Assembly: GCF_008123965.1 (NCBI RefSeq)
Contig: NZ_VSTH01000013.1
Coordinates: 110,756-174,755, forward strand
From: Bradyrhizobium hipponense
GTDB lineage: Bacteria > Pseudomonadota > Alphaproteobacteria > Rhizobiales > Xanthobacteraceae
Reading direction: 5' to 3'
Length of the DNA stretch: 64,000 nucleotides
Below the pieces are notes generated by a model, which made no database searches, had not been told where the DNA came from, and saw nothing but the letters and a program-made list of their open reading frames with translations. Shown here piece by piece: positions 41,459 to 50,946 of this stretch. How positions within the stretch are numbered: position 1 is the first letter of the stretch; the number at the start of each line of letters is the position of its first letter. Position numbers and translations under genes: made by a program.

Positions 41459-42538
41459 CTAGAGCGCGGCCAGCACCGCTTTCGTGATGTCAGCCGTGCC
41501 GTTGCGCCCGCCGAACTCCATCGGCTTGATGCCGCCTGCATAGATCTGGTCCACTGCACGCTCGATTGTCTCGCCGGCCTCGGCGGCGCTCTCGACGCCG
41601 TGCTTTTCGGCGAGCCAGTCCAGCATCATCGCGGCCGACAGGATCATGCCGGTGGGATTGGCCTTGCCCTGCCCCATGATGTCGGGCGCGGTGCCATGGC
41701 AGGGCTGGAACACGGCGTACTTGTCGCCGATGTCGGCCGACGGCGCCATGCCGAGGCCGCCGATCAGGCTCGCGGTGATGTCGGAGACGATGTCGCCGAA
41801 CATATTCTCCATCACCAACACGTCGAAATCCCAAGGGCGCTTGACCAGCATCGCCGAACAGGCATCGACATAGAGCCGGTCGGTCTTCACATTCGGATGG
41901 CGCTTCTCGATCTCGTCGAAGATGCCGCGGAAGAAGGCAAAGGCCTTGAACACGTTCGCCTTGTCGACGCAAGTGAGCACGCCTGGCTTGCCGCGCGCCT
42001 TGCGCCGCTCGGCCAACCGAAACGAAAACTCGAACAGGCGCTCGGAAGTCTTGCGCGTGATCACCATGGTCTCGCGCGCGTCCTCATGCGTGACGACGCC
42101 CTTGCCCATCGAGGCGAACAGGCCTTCGGTCGATTCTCTGATCACGACGAGATCGATGCCGCGCTTGTCGGCGCCGACGATCGGGCTCGGCACGCCCGGA
42201 ATCAGCCGCGCCGGGCGAACGCCGGCGTAGAGATCGAAGATGAAGCGCAGCTCGATCTGTGGCGCGATCTCGGTATTGTCGGGGTAGCGCACCGACGGCA
42301 GCCCGCAGGCCCCGAGCAGGATCGCGTCCGCCTCCTCGCATAGCTTGATCGTCGAATCCGGCATCGACTTGCCGGTCGCGAGATAGTTGTTGGCGCCCGC
42401 GGGTGCCTCGGTGAAACGAAAGCTCAAGCCCGACTTCGCCTCGATCTTGCGCAGCACCTCGATCGCCGGCGCCATGACCTCGGGACCGATGCCGTCACCG
42501 GCGAGCACGGCAATGTGGAAGGCGTTGTTTGCGGACAT
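41459..42538 (-). CDS. Isocitrate/isopropylmalate dehydrogenase family enzyme
   Basis: A 359-residue NAD-dependent beta-decarboxylating dehydrogenase. It starts HIAVLAGDGIGPEVMAPAIE as in LeuB and tartrate dehydrogenases. The metal- and substrate-binding region (DIVSDITASLIGGLGMAPSADIG) and the cofactor loop (CHGTAPDIMGQGKANPTGMILSAAMMLDWL) are intact. No leuCD genes are near; the neighbours are an alcohol dehydrogenase and a CoA-transferase. It is thus more likely a second, catabolic paralogue (tartrate/malate or alkylmalate) than the leucine enzyme. Substrate unproven. Confidence 0.85.
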   Translation of the reverse strand: MSANNAFHIAVLAGDGIGPEVMAPAIEVLRKIEAKSGLSFRFTEAPAGANNYLATGKSMPDSTIKLCEEADAILLGACGLPSVRYPDNTEIAPQIELRFIFDLYAGVRPARLIPGVPSPIVGADKRGIDLVVIRESTEGLFASMGKGVVTHEDARETMVITRKTSERLFEFSFRLAERRKARGKPGVLTCVDKANVFKAFAFFRGIFDEIEKRHPNVKTDRLYVDACSAMLVKRPWDFDVLVMENMFGDIVSDITASLIGGLGMAPSADIGDKYAVFQPCHGTAPDIMGQGKANPTGMILSAAMMLDWLAEKHGVESAAEAGETIERAVDQIYAGGIKPMEFGGRNGTADITKAVLAAL

Positions 42539-42560
42539 TAGGATCCCCTGCTCTCTCCGA

Positions 42561-42677
42561 CGTCATGCCCGGGCTTGTCCCGGGCATCCACGTCTCGACA
42601 CCGACACTGTGGCTAGACGTGGATGGCCGGGACATCTAGCGCGAAGACGCGCTTCGCGCTTCTACCCGGCCATGACG
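42561..42677. repeat. REP-like palindrome, CGTCATGCCCGGG type
   Basis: CGTCATGCCCGGG at the left and CCCGGCCATGACG at the right enclose inner dyads (CCACGTCT against AGACGTGG; CGAAGACGCGCTTCGCG). It lies between the ends of two same-strand genes. Confidence 0.8.
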
Positions 42678-42695
42678 ACCAACAAACAGCAATGA

Positions 42696-43763
42696 TTACG
42701 GCGTCAGCACCGTGCGCCCGACCACGGCGCCCTGTTGCAATTGCAGCAGCGCGTCGTTGGCCTTGTTGAGCGGCACCGGCGTCACCGGGATCGGAGGCAC
42801 TTTCTTGCTGCGGACAAGCTCGAGCAGTTCCTGCGTCTCGCGCAGATTGCCGACATAGCTGCCCTGGATCGTCACCGCCTTGATCGGAATCAGCGGCAAC
42901 GCCCAGGTCGCACCGCCGCCGAACAGGCCGACGAGGACGAGCTTGCCGCCCTTGGTCAAACAGTCGAAACCGAGCTGCGTGGTGGCGGCGTTGCCGACGA
43001 GGTCGATCACGGCGCGGATCGGCCCGCCCGCCCTCTTCGCGAGCTGCTCGAGCGCATCCGGCGCCTTGGGATCGACGGTGGCCAGCGCGCCGGCCTTCTC
43101 CGCCGCCTCGCGCTTCCTGGCATCGATGTCGACCATGATCGCGCCCTTGCCACCCATCGCCTTGAGCAGCGACAGCGCCATCAGGCCAAGACCGCCGGCA
43201 CCGAACATCACGATCGGAGTGTCGAAATGCTGCTCGACCTTCTTCAGAGCGCTGTAGGTGGTGACGCCCGAGCAGGCATAGGGCGCGGTGGTCGCGGGAT
43301 CGAGTCCCCTGAGGTTGAGCAGATAGCGAGGATGCGGCACCAGCATGTGGTCGGCATAACCGCCGTCGCAATAGACCCCGAGCGAGCGCGGCGTCAGGCA
43401 CATGTTCTCATCGCCGGCAAGGCAGGTCGCGCATTTGCCGCAGCCGATCCAGGGATAGACAAGACCGACATCGCCGAGTTTGAGATCGCCTTGGTCGGTC
43501 GGCTTGACGTCCGGCCCGAAGGCCAAAACCTCGCCCACCGTCTCGTGACCCATGGTCAGCGGCAGATTGATGCCGCGATCCTTCAGCGACAGCGGCTTGC
43601 GGCCGTGGCCGAGATCATAGCCGCCTTCCCAGATGTGGAGATCGCTGTGGCAGACGCCGGCCGCCTTCACCTTGATCAGCACTTGCGTGCCGGACGGCTG
43701 CGGCGTGGCCTCGTCGAACTCCTGCAGCGGCGCCTTGAAATCGGCGACCTTGAAACTCTTCAT
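42696..43763 (-). CDS. Zinc-dependent alcohol dehydrogenase
   Basis: A 355-residue medium-chain dehydrogenase. The catalytic zinc site includes Cys38 (GVCHSD) and His73-Glu74 (GHETVG). The structural zinc is bound by Cys108, Cys111, Cys114 and Cys122. The NAD(P)-binding motif is MFGAGGLGLMAL. It oxidises alcohols or reduces aldehydes. The isopropylmalate dehydrogenase relative follows after a REP-like repeat, so the two may not be co-transcribed. Confidence 0.88.
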   Translation of the reverse strand: MKSFKVADFKAPLQEFDEATPQPSGTQVLIKVKAAGVCHSDLHIWEGGYDLGHGRKPLSLKDRGINLPLTMGHETVGEVLAFGPDVKPTDQGDLKLGDVGLVYPWIGCGKCATCLAGDENMCLTPRSLGVYCDGGYADHMLVPHPRYLLNLRGLDPATTAPYACSGVTTYSALKKVEQHFDTPIVMFGAGGLGLMALSLLKAMGGKGAIMVDIDARKREAAEKAGALATVDPKAPDALEQLAKRAGGPIRAVIDLVGNAATTQLGFDCLTKGGKLVLVGLFGGGATWALPLIPIKAVTIQGSYVGNLRETQELLELVRSKKVPPIPVTPVPLNKANDALLQLQQGAVVGRTVLTP

Positions 43764-43912
43764 CGGCGTCCTCCCGCATGCTTCTTGTTATCGCCGCCAC
43801 CATGCCATGAGTGGCGGAGCCAGACAAACCCGGACCTGTCTAGTTGACGCCAGCGGATGCTGGCAAGCCGGCCGCGCGCAAGGCCGCATTGCTTGCCGCA
43901 CGAAGCCGTCCG

Positions 43913-45109
43913 TCAGCCTTGCGCGGCGGCTTTGCCGGACGGAACTGACGCGCCACCCGCGAGGCCGATCTCCTCGCGCAATTCGCGCGTGTGCTCGCCA
44001 AGCACGGCCATCGCCTTGCCGGGCGTCGTGTCGGCATCGGACATCCGGAACGGCAAGTTGAGGATCTGAAAGGAGCCGCCCTCGTCCTCGACAGCAGAGA
44101 GCGCCTGCCGGTGCGCGAGCTGAGGATCCCGTAGCGCTTCAGATACGGTGCGGTAGGCCGAAGCCGGCACGCCGGCAGCGCCCAGTGCTGCAAGGCACGC
44201 GTCGGTCGAGAGCTGCCGCGACCAGGCCTCGACACCGTCCATCAAGTCCGCCCAGTTTTCGCGGCGCGCCGCATAGGTGGAGAAGCGCGCATCGGAAATC
44301 CAGTCGGGACGGCCGATCACGCCCATCAATCCCTGGAACGTCTTCTCGCTCGCAACCGTGATCATGACGTAGCCGTTGGCCGTCTCGGTCGGGCCGAACA
44401 TCGGGCGCGGCGGCGGCTTCACCGCGAATTGCGAGCTCTGCAACTCAATCAGGGTCAAAGTCAGCATGGACTCCAGCATGGAGACGTCGACATGCTGCCC
44501 GCGGCCGGTGACGGTGCGCTGATAGAGCGCGGATGCAATCGCGCCAAAGCCGTAGGTGCCGGTGACGACGTCGGCATGGTAGATGCCGCAATAATCCGGA
44601 CGGTTGCGTCCGGGTTGGTAGGCAAGATGCGCCATGTCGTAGCCGGAGGCGGCATGGATCACCGGCGCATAGGCCGGCAGCTCCGCGGACGGCCCGGTCT
44701 GGCCGTAGCCTGAGATCGAGCAGTAGATCAGCTTCGGATTGAGCGGACGCAAGGCATCGTAGTCGAGCCGAAGGCGGCGCATCACGCCGGGACGGAAATT
44801 TTCGACCAGGATGTCGGCGGTCGCGACCAGCCGGCGAACCGCCTCCTTGCCGTCCTCGGATTTCAGGTCGAGCACGACGCTCTTCTTGCCGGCATTGAGC
44901 TGGCCGAACACGGTGCTGCAGCCCTTGCGCAGCGGCGGCCGGGTCCGCATCGTCTCGCCGCCCTCGGTCTCGATCTTGATCACCTCGGCACCCATGTCAG
45001 CGAGCATCCGCGCGCAATGGGGACCGGCGATGGTGGTCGAAAAATCCAGGACACGCAGGCCGGCGAAGGCCTTTGTCGTCGTCCCCTCATGCTCATCTGC
45101 TAGCTGCAT
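43913..45109 (-). CDS. Class III (CaiB/BaiF family) CoA-transferase
   Basis: A 398-residue family III CoA-transferase, which moves CoA between carboxylic acids. The catalytic aspartate is Asp180 in IYHADVVTGTYG. Other family stretches are VLDFSTTIAGPHCARMLADMGAEVIKIE and SISGYGQTGP. It starts at 45109 and is divergent from glgA. The acid pair it uses is unknown; formyl-, succinyl- or mesaconyl-CoA transferases share this fold. Confidence 0.87.
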   Translation of the reverse strand: MQLADEHEGTTTKAFAGLRVLDFSTTIAGPHCARMLADMGAEVIKIETEGGETMRTRPPLRKGCSTVFGQLNAGKKSVVLDLKSEDGKEAVRRLVATADILVENFRPGVMRRLRLDYDALRPLNPKLIYCSISGYGQTGPSAELPAYAPVIHAASGYDMAHLAYQPGRNRPDYCGIYHADVVTGTYGFGAIASALYQRTVTGRGQHVDVSMLESMLTLTLIELQSSQFAVKPPPRPMFGPTETANGYVMITVASEKTFQGLMGVIGRPDWISDARFSTYAARRENWADLMDGVEAWSRQLSTDACLAALGAAGVPASAYRTVSEALRDPQLAHRQALSAVEDEGGSFQILNLPFRMSDADTTPGKAMAVLGEHTRELREEIGLAGGASVPSGKAAAQG

Positions 45110-45302
45110 ACTTGCTTACGTCCTTGGACCGCTTAGGAACAATCGATGTTCTCTCTTGTTGGTGCGCCGACCCTAGAGGGCGGCGGCTGAGTAGGAAAGT
45201 CTTTACCGAACGGACGCGCCATGTAGGCGGGCTTGGAAATTTCAGGGCAACTGGACCCGTTCTTGCATAGCAGCAAGCGGGCTCGGCAGAGGGCAGCCGT
45301 TC

Positions 45303-46718
45303 TTGAGGGTCTTGTTCGTCACAACGGAGATGGACGACTTCGTCCGCGTCGGCGGACTTGGTGCCGTTTCCGCAGCCCTCCCGAGAGCCCTTCGTCCCTT
45401 CGCCGATATCCGGATCATGCTCCCCGGCTATCGCGACATCATCGAGCAACTCACGCATATTCAGGTCGTCGGCCGCTGTCCCGCCTTCGCGGAGATGCCG
45501 GCCTGCTCGCTCGGCCGCGCCGCAACCAAGGACGGCTTGGCGGTCTATGTGCTGTTGTGTTCACAGCTCTACGACCGTCCCGGCAACCCCTATGGCGACG
45601 AGTCGGGGCGCGACTGGCCGGACAACGACATCCGCTTCGCCCGCTTTGCCTCGGCGGCCGCTGAGCTAGCCGCGGGCAATCTGGACAAGAATTGGGCAGC
45701 AGACCTGATCCATGCCAATGACTGGCAGGCCTCGCTCGTGCCGGCTTATCTCGCCTGGCGCGGCAGCAAGGTGCCGTCGATCCTGACCATCCATAATCTC
45801 GCCTATCAGGGCCTCTTTCCAAAGGACTCGCTGCGGCGGATCGGCGCGCCGGAAAGCTCCTTCCACATCGACGGCGTCGAGTTCTATGACAAGGTGTCAT
45901 TCCTGAAGGCGGGATTGGTCTATGCGTCCCACCTGACGACCGTCAGCGGCACCTATGCGCACGAGATCACCACGCCCGAGTTTGGCTGCGGCCTGGAAGG
46001 CCTGTTGCGGCTGCGCTCTGACGCGGCCGAGCTCACCGGCATCCTCAACGGCATCGATGAGAGCTGGGACCCGCGCTCCTGCGCCCAGCTCGCCCAGCAA
46101 TTCGGCGCCGGCGACTGGGTCGGCAAGAGGGCCAATGCAGATTATGTGCGCAAGCAGTTCGGGCTCGCGGTGTCGCGCGGCCCGATGTTCGGCATCGTCG
46201 CGCGTCTCGTGCACCAGAAGGGCATCGACCTTGTGTTGTCGGCGGCCGACGAGATCGTCGATGCCGGCGGGCAGATCGTGGTCACCGGCTCGGGCGAGCC
46301 GGCGCTCGAGCAGGCACTGATCGACGCCCATCGCCGCCGACCCGACGCCATCGGGGTCGCGATCGGCTTCAACGATGCCCGGGCCCGGCGGATCTTTGCC
46401 GGCAGCGATTTCACCCTGATGCCGTCGCGCTTCGAGCCGTGCGGGCTCAGCCAGATGTACGCCCAGCGCTTTGGCTCGTTGCCGATCGGACACCAGACCG
46501 GCGGGCTGGCCGAGACCATCACCGACGGCGAGACCGGATTCCTGTTCTCAAGACCCTCGCACGAGTCCTTTCTCGGCGGGGTCCGCCGGGCGTTCTCGAC
46601 CTTCATGGCCCAGGACCAGCTCGACTCGATGCGCCGCAGCGCCATGGGACGGTCGTTCTCCTGGAGCATCTCGGCCGGCACCTACAGCGCGCTGTACCGG
46701 AAGCTGGCGCCGGCGTGA
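45303..46718 (+). CDS. glgA: Glycogen/starch synthase (GT5 family)
   Basis: A 471-residue glycosyltransferase that extends alpha-1,4-glucan from ADP-glucose. The N-terminal substrate loop, KxGGL in most GlgA, reads RVGGLG with Arg15 in place of Lys. The C-terminal motif MPSRFEPCGLSQMYAQRFG and the segment TGGLAETI are intact. The best start is a TTG at 45303 after GAGGG. Other glycogen genes (glgB, glgC, glgX) are not adjacent. The K-to-R change is conservative but notable. Confidence 0.85.
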   Translation: MRVLFVTTEMDDFVRVGGLGAVSAALPRALRPFADIRIMLPGYRDIIEQLTHIQVVGRCPAFAEMPACSLGRAATKDGLAVYVLLCSQLYDRPGNPYGDESGRDWPDNDIRFARFASAAAELAAGNLDKNWAADLIHANDWQASLVPAYLAWRGSKVPSILTIHNLAYQGLFPKDSLRRIGAPESSFHIDGVEFYDKVSFLKAGLVYASHLTTVSGTYAHEITTPEFGCGLEGLLRLRSDAAELTGILNGIDESWDPRSCAQLAQQFGAGDWVGKRANADYVRKQFGLAVSRGPMFGIVARLVHQKGIDLVLSAADEIVDAGGQIVVTGSGEPALEQALIDAHRRRPDAIGVAIGFNDARARRIFAGSDFTLMPSRFEPCGLSQMYAQRFGSLPIGHQTGGLAETITDGETGFLFSRPSHESFLGGVRRAFSTFMAQDQLDSMRRSAMGRSFSWSISAGTYSALYRKLAPA

Positions 46719-46736
46719 GGAGGCGACGACGCCTCC
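46719..46736 (+). terminator. Terminator-like hairpin after glgA
   Basis: GGAGGCG and CGCCTCC pair around ACGA, immediately after the glgA stop. No T-run follows. A single half-copy of the CGTCATTGCGAG repeat starts 9 bp later, at 46746. Confidence 0.5.
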
Positions 46737-46765
46737 GCATACTCCGTCATTGCGAGCGGAGGACC

Positions 46766-47812
46766 TCACTGTCTGCCGCGGTCGTCCATTTGTGGCCGCC
46801 CGATCCAGGCCCGGTTGAGACACCGGGTCATCCAGTCGGGCTCGGTGCTGCCATTCAGCCGCGCCTGCGCCTCCTGGTAGGGACCAACATAGCGCAGCCG
46901 GTCGGGCAGTTTCGGATAGACCCGCTTGATCCATCTCACCGCACGGCCGGCGACCCTGATGTCGCGTTCGTCGAGTTCAAATCCGAAGCCTGTCCGCAAT
47001 CGCTCCGGCAGCATGCTCGCGGTGAGGGCGCGGTACCATCGCGGTGGCCGCAACCACGGACGCGCGCCACCGAATATCTGCGCGGCGACCTCGCGTGCCG
47101 CCGTGCTGACGGTCAATGTCTCCGACTGCGCCATCTCTTCGGTATAGGCTGCAAAGGCGGACCAGTTTCCCGGCAGGTCATCCGGCGTCAACCCGAACAA
47201 GGCGCCGAACAGTCGGCTCTCGGTCCAGTAGCGCTCACGCTCTTCGACCGAGAGCGGCGGCAGAACCAGGTCATGCGCCATGAGGGCGGTCTCGACCAGC
47301 GTCGCGTGAACCCAGCGCAGCGCCGCGACCTCATTGGCACAGTAGCGCGAGCCCGCCGCGAAGGGGCCGACGGCCTCGGGCATATGTCCAACGATCATGG
47401 TGTGGCGCCCATGCAGTTGCCTGGCCGACAGCAGCGCGCGATCCAGCGGCCCGAACACCATGGCAAAGACGATGCCGAAGGTGCGATGGAAGCGGCCGAT
47501 CGGATCGGCCAATGTCCGGGAGTGCTCAGCGATGGCGGCAGCGACCCAGGGATGCGCCAGTTGAAGCAGCAGCGCGCGGCCGGCGCCGAGAAAGATCACT
47601 GCCTCCCTGTCGATCCGCCAGGTCAACGACGCCGGACCGAACACTCCCGCAACTGGTCCTGCGGCTTCAGCCCGGACGAGAGTGAGCGCAGCCTCCAGAT
47701 CTTTGTCAGTGACCAATTGCAAGCCCTTCGACGCGGACCCTGCGACAATAGCCCGGACCCGCGGCCTGGCCAAATCGTCATTGCGTGAAGCGACACGTGG
47801 TGCGGCGCTCAC
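46766..47812 (-). CDS. DUF2236 (MpaB-type oxygenase family) protein
   Basis: A 348-residue protein of the DUF2236 group, related to the latex-clearing and MpaB oxygenase folds that may bind haem b. Family stretches are LLLQLAHPWVAAAIAEHS, FHRTFGIVFAMVFG and ALRWVHATLVETALMAHD, whose histidines are candidate ligands. It begins with GTG at 47812, and its GTGA overlaps the patatin-like gene stop, so it is translationally coupled to that lipase. The reaction is unknown. Confidence 0.82.
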   Translation of the reverse strand: MSAAPRVASRNDDLARPRVRAIVAGSASKGLQLVTDKDLEAALTLVRAEAAGPVAGVFGPASLTWRIDREAVIFLGAGRALLLQLAHPWVAAAIAEHSRTLADPIGRFHRTFGIVFAMVFGPLDRALLSARQLHGRHTMIVGHMPEAVGPFAAGSRYCANEVAALRWVHATLVETALMAHDLVLPPLSVEERERYWTESRLFGALFGLTPDDLPGNWSAFAAYTEEMAQSETLTVSTAAREVAAQIFGGARPWLRPPRWYRALTASMLPERLRTGFGFELDERDIRVAGRAVRWIKRVYPKLPDRLRYVGPYQEAQARLNGSTEPDWMTRCLNRAWIGRPQMDDRGRQ

Positions 47813-48957
47813 TCGGCCGCCATCGGCATGTCCTCCATATGTTCGTGCAGCACCACGCCGGACAGTGGATCAAATTCGCCGACCCATGGCTTTCGCTCGA
47901 GCACGGACCGGGTGTGGGCGTAGCCGGCATCCCAGCGCCGCATGATGCCGGACGGGCTGAAGTCGATATCCTTGGTGTGGGTCTCGTGATCAAGTTGCGG
48001 CGCCAGCAGCCGGACGACGTGCATGCGCGTCGGACAGCCATAGCTCGCCAGCTCGCGCACCGCCGGATCGCTGCGTTCGCTCTCGGGCAGTCGCGCGGCG
48101 AGCTGGTTGATGACATGGCGCAGACGATGAGCCTGTTGCTGACGGACGATCTGGCTCGCGATGCGGCTGGAATATTGCACATCCTTGTGCCGGTTCAGCA
48201 CCTCCGCCATGGTCGTCGGCTCGGCGCCGACAGGATTCCAGAGGTGGACGGCGAAGATCAGCGAGTCCTTGCGCGGATTGTCGTCGAAGACCGCCTCCGT
48301 CGGCGTGTTCGACAGAATGCCGCCATCCCAATAGAGCTCGCCGTCGATGCGCACCGCGGGGAAGGCCGGCGGCAGCGCACCTGAGGCCATGATGTGCTTC
48401 ACCGTCAGCTCGCCGTCGCGGCTGTCGAAATAGCGCATCTGGCTGCTGCGGACATGAGCCGCGCCGACCGTGAGCCGTGGTGCGCAGCGATTCACCAGAG
48501 CGAAGTCGACGAGGTCGAGAAGCGTATTTTCCAGCGGCGCGGTCGAATAGAAGCCGGCATGATCGGCTCCCAGCGGATAGGAATCGCCGGCATGCGCCAG
48601 CGGATTGGGCCGGAAGAATCCGGGAATGCCATGGGTGACGGTCGACCAATAGGCCAGCTTATCGTTGAAGCCAGGAAATGCGGTCCGCAGATTCCAGACC
48701 GGATGCTGCTCCATTCTCTTCCAGAATTCCTTCAGGCGGACGAGCCGGTGTTTCGGCTCGTTGCCCGCGATCAAGCTGGCGTTGATGGCGCCGATCGACG
48801 TGCCGATGATCCAGTCCGGTTCGATACCGGCCTCGTGCAGCGCCTGGTAAACGCCGGCCTGATAGGATCCGAGCGCGCCGCCACCCTGCAGCACCAGCAC
48901 GATCTGGCCCGGCAGGTCCTTCCGAATGGTCTGCGTCTTGCCCTGCATGCTGTTCAT
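47809..48957 (-). CDS. Patatin-like phospholipase/hydrolase (DUF3734 type)
   Basis: A 382-residue cytoplasmic hydrolase. The oxyanion hole is GGGALG (25-30), the nucleophile Ser54 lies in GTSIG, and the dyad aspartate is Asp211 in WDGGILSNTP. The C-terminal part is the DUF3734 region found in rhizobial patatins. The ATG at 48957 has AGGAG at the right spacing; the longer frame upstream is not used. It follows 3-hydroxybutyrate dehydrogenase by 70 nt and overlaps the DUF2236 gene. This neighbourhood suggests action on poly-3-hydroxybutyrate or its oligomers, an inference. Confidence 0.88.
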   Translation of the reverse strand: MNSMQGKTQTIRKDLPGQIVLVLQGGGALGSYQAGVYQALHEAGIEPDWIIGTSIGAINASLIAGNEPKHRLVRLKEFWKRMEQHPVWNLRTAFPGFNDKLAYWSTVTHGIPGFFRPNPLAHAGDSYPLGADHAGFYSTAPLENTLLDLVDFALVNRCAPRLTVGAAHVRSSQMRYFDSRDGELTVKHIMASGALPPAFPAVRIDGELYWDGGILSNTPTEAVFDDNPRKDSLIFAVHLWNPVGAEPTTMAEVLNRHKDVQYSSRIASQIVRQQQAHRLRHVINQLAARLPESERSDPAVRELASYGCPTRMHVVRLLAPQLDHETHTKDIDFSPSGIMRRWDAGYAHTRSVLERKPWVGEFDPLSGVVLHEHMEDMPMAAE

Positions 48958-49027
48958 GTCACGCTCCTGGTGCACCTGCACTGCCCGAATATTCGCAGCC
49001 GTTTGCGGCTTGTTACGCCGGCTCATG

Positions 49028-49852
49028 TCAATGCGCGGTCCAGCCGCCGTCGACCGGAAGCGCAATCCCGGTGATCGAAGCGGCCGCGGCGGTCGACAGG
49101 AAGACCGTGAGCGCGCCGAGCTCTTCAACCGTGGCGAAGCGCTTGTTCGGCTGCTGCGCCAGCAGAACGTCACGGATCACCTGGTCGCGCGAAATGCCGT
49201 GCGCCCTCGCCTGCCCGTCGATCTGCGCCTCGACAAGCGGCGTGTACACATAACCCGGGCAGAGCGCGTTGCAGGTAATTCCCTCTTCGGCGGTCTCCAG
49301 CGCCGTCACCTTGGTAAGGCCGACGATGCCATGCTTGGCGGCGACATAAGCGGCCTTGAAGGGCGAGCCGACGAGGCCATGGGCGGAGGCGATGTTGATG
49401 ATCCGGCCAAAGCCGTTCTGGCGCATCGCAGGCAGTGCAAGCCGCGTGGTGTGGAAGGCCGAAGTCAGGTTGATCGCCAGGATCTGGTCCCACTTGTCGA
49501 CTGGAAACTGGTCGAGCGGCGCGACATGCTGGACGCCGGCGTTGTTGACGAGGATATCGAGCCGGCCGGCCTGAGCAATGGTGGCTGCGATCATCTCGGC
49601 GATCGATTTCGGCCGCGTCATGTCCGCCGGGGAAAAACTCGCCTTGACACCGAACTCGGCGGCGATCTGTTCGCGTGTCCGCCCGATCTCGGCTGCAGCG
49701 CCGAGACCGTTGAGCACGATGTCCGCACCGGCAGCGGCCAGCGCCCGCGCAATGCCGAGGCCGATTCCACTGGTGGAACCGGTGATCAGCGCCACCTTTC
49801 CGGCCAGCGAGTGTGCCGTCTGGGACGGCTGCGGCTTTATCGGGATGTTCAT
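49028..49852 (-). CDS. bdhA: D-3-hydroxybutyrate dehydrogenase
   Basis: A 274-residue short-chain dehydrogenase closely matching 3-hydroxybutyrate dehydrogenases, which convert 3-hydroxybutyrate to acetoacetate with NAD. The nucleotide motif TGSTSGIG is at 24-31, and the catalytic residues are Ser156, Tyr169 and Lys173. The segments SAHGLVGSPFKAAYVAAKHG and CNALCPGYVYTPLVEAQI are typical. ATG 49852 is preceded by GGAGG. It heads the operon with the patatin-like and DUF2236 genes and is divergent from a LysR gene. Confidence 0.88.
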   Translation of the reverse strand: MNIPIKPQPSQTAHSLAGKVALITGSTSGIGLGIARALAAAGADIVLNGLGAAAEIGRTREQIAAEFGVKASFSPADMTRPKSIAEMIAATIAQAGRLDILVNNAGVQHVAPLDQFPVDKWDQILAINLTSAFHTTRLALPAMRQNGFGRIINIASAHGLVGSPFKAAYVAAKHGIVGLTKVTALETAEEGITCNALCPGYVYTPLVEAQIDGQARAHGISRDQVIRDVLLAQQPNKRFATVEELGALTVFLSTAAAASITGIALPVDGGWTAH

Positions 49853-50042
49853 GACAAATCCTCCGTCGATGATGGCTGGCGCGTGGCCGAGCCCGCGCTT
49901 CCGCCACAACCTGAAGGATCGCCGGCTCGAACGGAAATGCCGCCTGGCTTCCGAAACCATACGCGCGCGCTATGACCGCCGGGATGTCATTCTCCACCCG
50001 GTTGGGCTAGATTTCCGGCCGATCCTGCCGGAGAGCCGATCC

Positions 50043-50930
50043 ATGGAGATGCACCAGGTCCGCTACTTTCTCGCCGTGGCGCAGCTATTGAACTTCACGC
50101 GCGCGGCCGAGGAATGCAACGTGACACAGCCCTCGCTGACGCGGGCAATCAAGCAGCTCGAGGCCGAGCTTGGCGGCGACCTGTTCCGTCGCGAGCGGCC
50201 GGCGGCACAGCTGACCGAACTCGGCCAGCGCATGCACCCGCTCCTGAAGCAGTGCTACGACGCCGCCTCCGGCGCGCGCTCGCTCGCCTCCTCGTTTAGG
50301 AGCGGCGAGATCGGCGCGCTGCGCATCGCGCTGACGCATTCGATCGATCTCGCACTGCTCATTCCCCATCTCAACCAGATCAGGCGGCAGTTCAACCGGC
50401 TCGAATTTCGCTTCCTCCGCGGCTCCAGCCGCGAAGTCGGCGACTATCTGCGAAAAGGCGATGCCGAGCTCGGCATCGCTGCCGAGATCGACGAGGCCTG
50501 GGATCGGCTCGACGTCTGGCCGCTCTTCACCGAAGGCTTCGAGCTCGTCGTCAGCAGCAAGCATCGGCTGGCCGATCGCGACACGATCGAGCTGGACGAT
50601 TTGCGTGCGGAGCAGTTGCTCAGCCGAACCTTCTGCGAGCATTTCGGGCGCATCTCCGCGAGCCTGCGCGAGCACGGCATCAACGTCGATCATGGCCACG
50701 AGATTTCGAGCGAGCGCGACCTCATCGAGCTGGTAGAAGCCGATATCGGCGTGGCCATGGTGCCGCGCACCTCGCCCGTGCCGGAGGGCCTGAAGCGCAC
50801 CGCGGTGACAGGATTGGACGCCCGCCGCACCGTCAACCTCTACGGCGTCGCCGGCCGGCAGCGCACGGCGGTCGCCAACGCCATCATGCGCATGCTGCGC
50901 GGCGCAGACTGGCGGGCGATTGCGGGGTAG
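50043..50930 (+). CDS. LysR family transcriptional regulator
   Basis: A 295-residue LysR regulator starting MEMHQVRYFLAVAQLLNFTR, with the helix-turn-helix continuing to VTQPSLTRAIKQLEAELGG. The ATG at 50043 follows GGAGAG. It is divergent from the bdhA operon with 190 bp between starts and probably regulates it. Its sequence is like the CysB/OxyR-length group with a REP-like repeat after the stop. Confidence 0.88.
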   Translation: MEMHQVRYFLAVAQLLNFTRAAEECNVTQPSLTRAIKQLEAELGGDLFRRERPAAQLTELGQRMHPLLKQCYDAASGARSLASSFRSGEIGALRIALTHSIDLALLIPHLNQIRRQFNRLEFRFLRGSSREVGDYLRKGDAELGIAAEIDEAWDRLDVWPLFTEGFELVVSSKHRLADRDTIELDDLRAEQLLSRTFCEHFGRISASLREHGINVDHGHEISSERDLIELVEADIGVAMVPRTSPVPEGLKRTAVTGLDARRTVNLYGVAGRQRTAVANAIMRMLRGADWRAIAG

Positions 50931-50946
50931 AGCCTGCGCATTCTTA

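Noticed and set aside
46439..47788. 450-codon plus-strand frame across the end of glgA and the DUF2236 gene
   Set aside because: It overlaps two real genes in other frames and crosses the glgA terminator-like hairpin.
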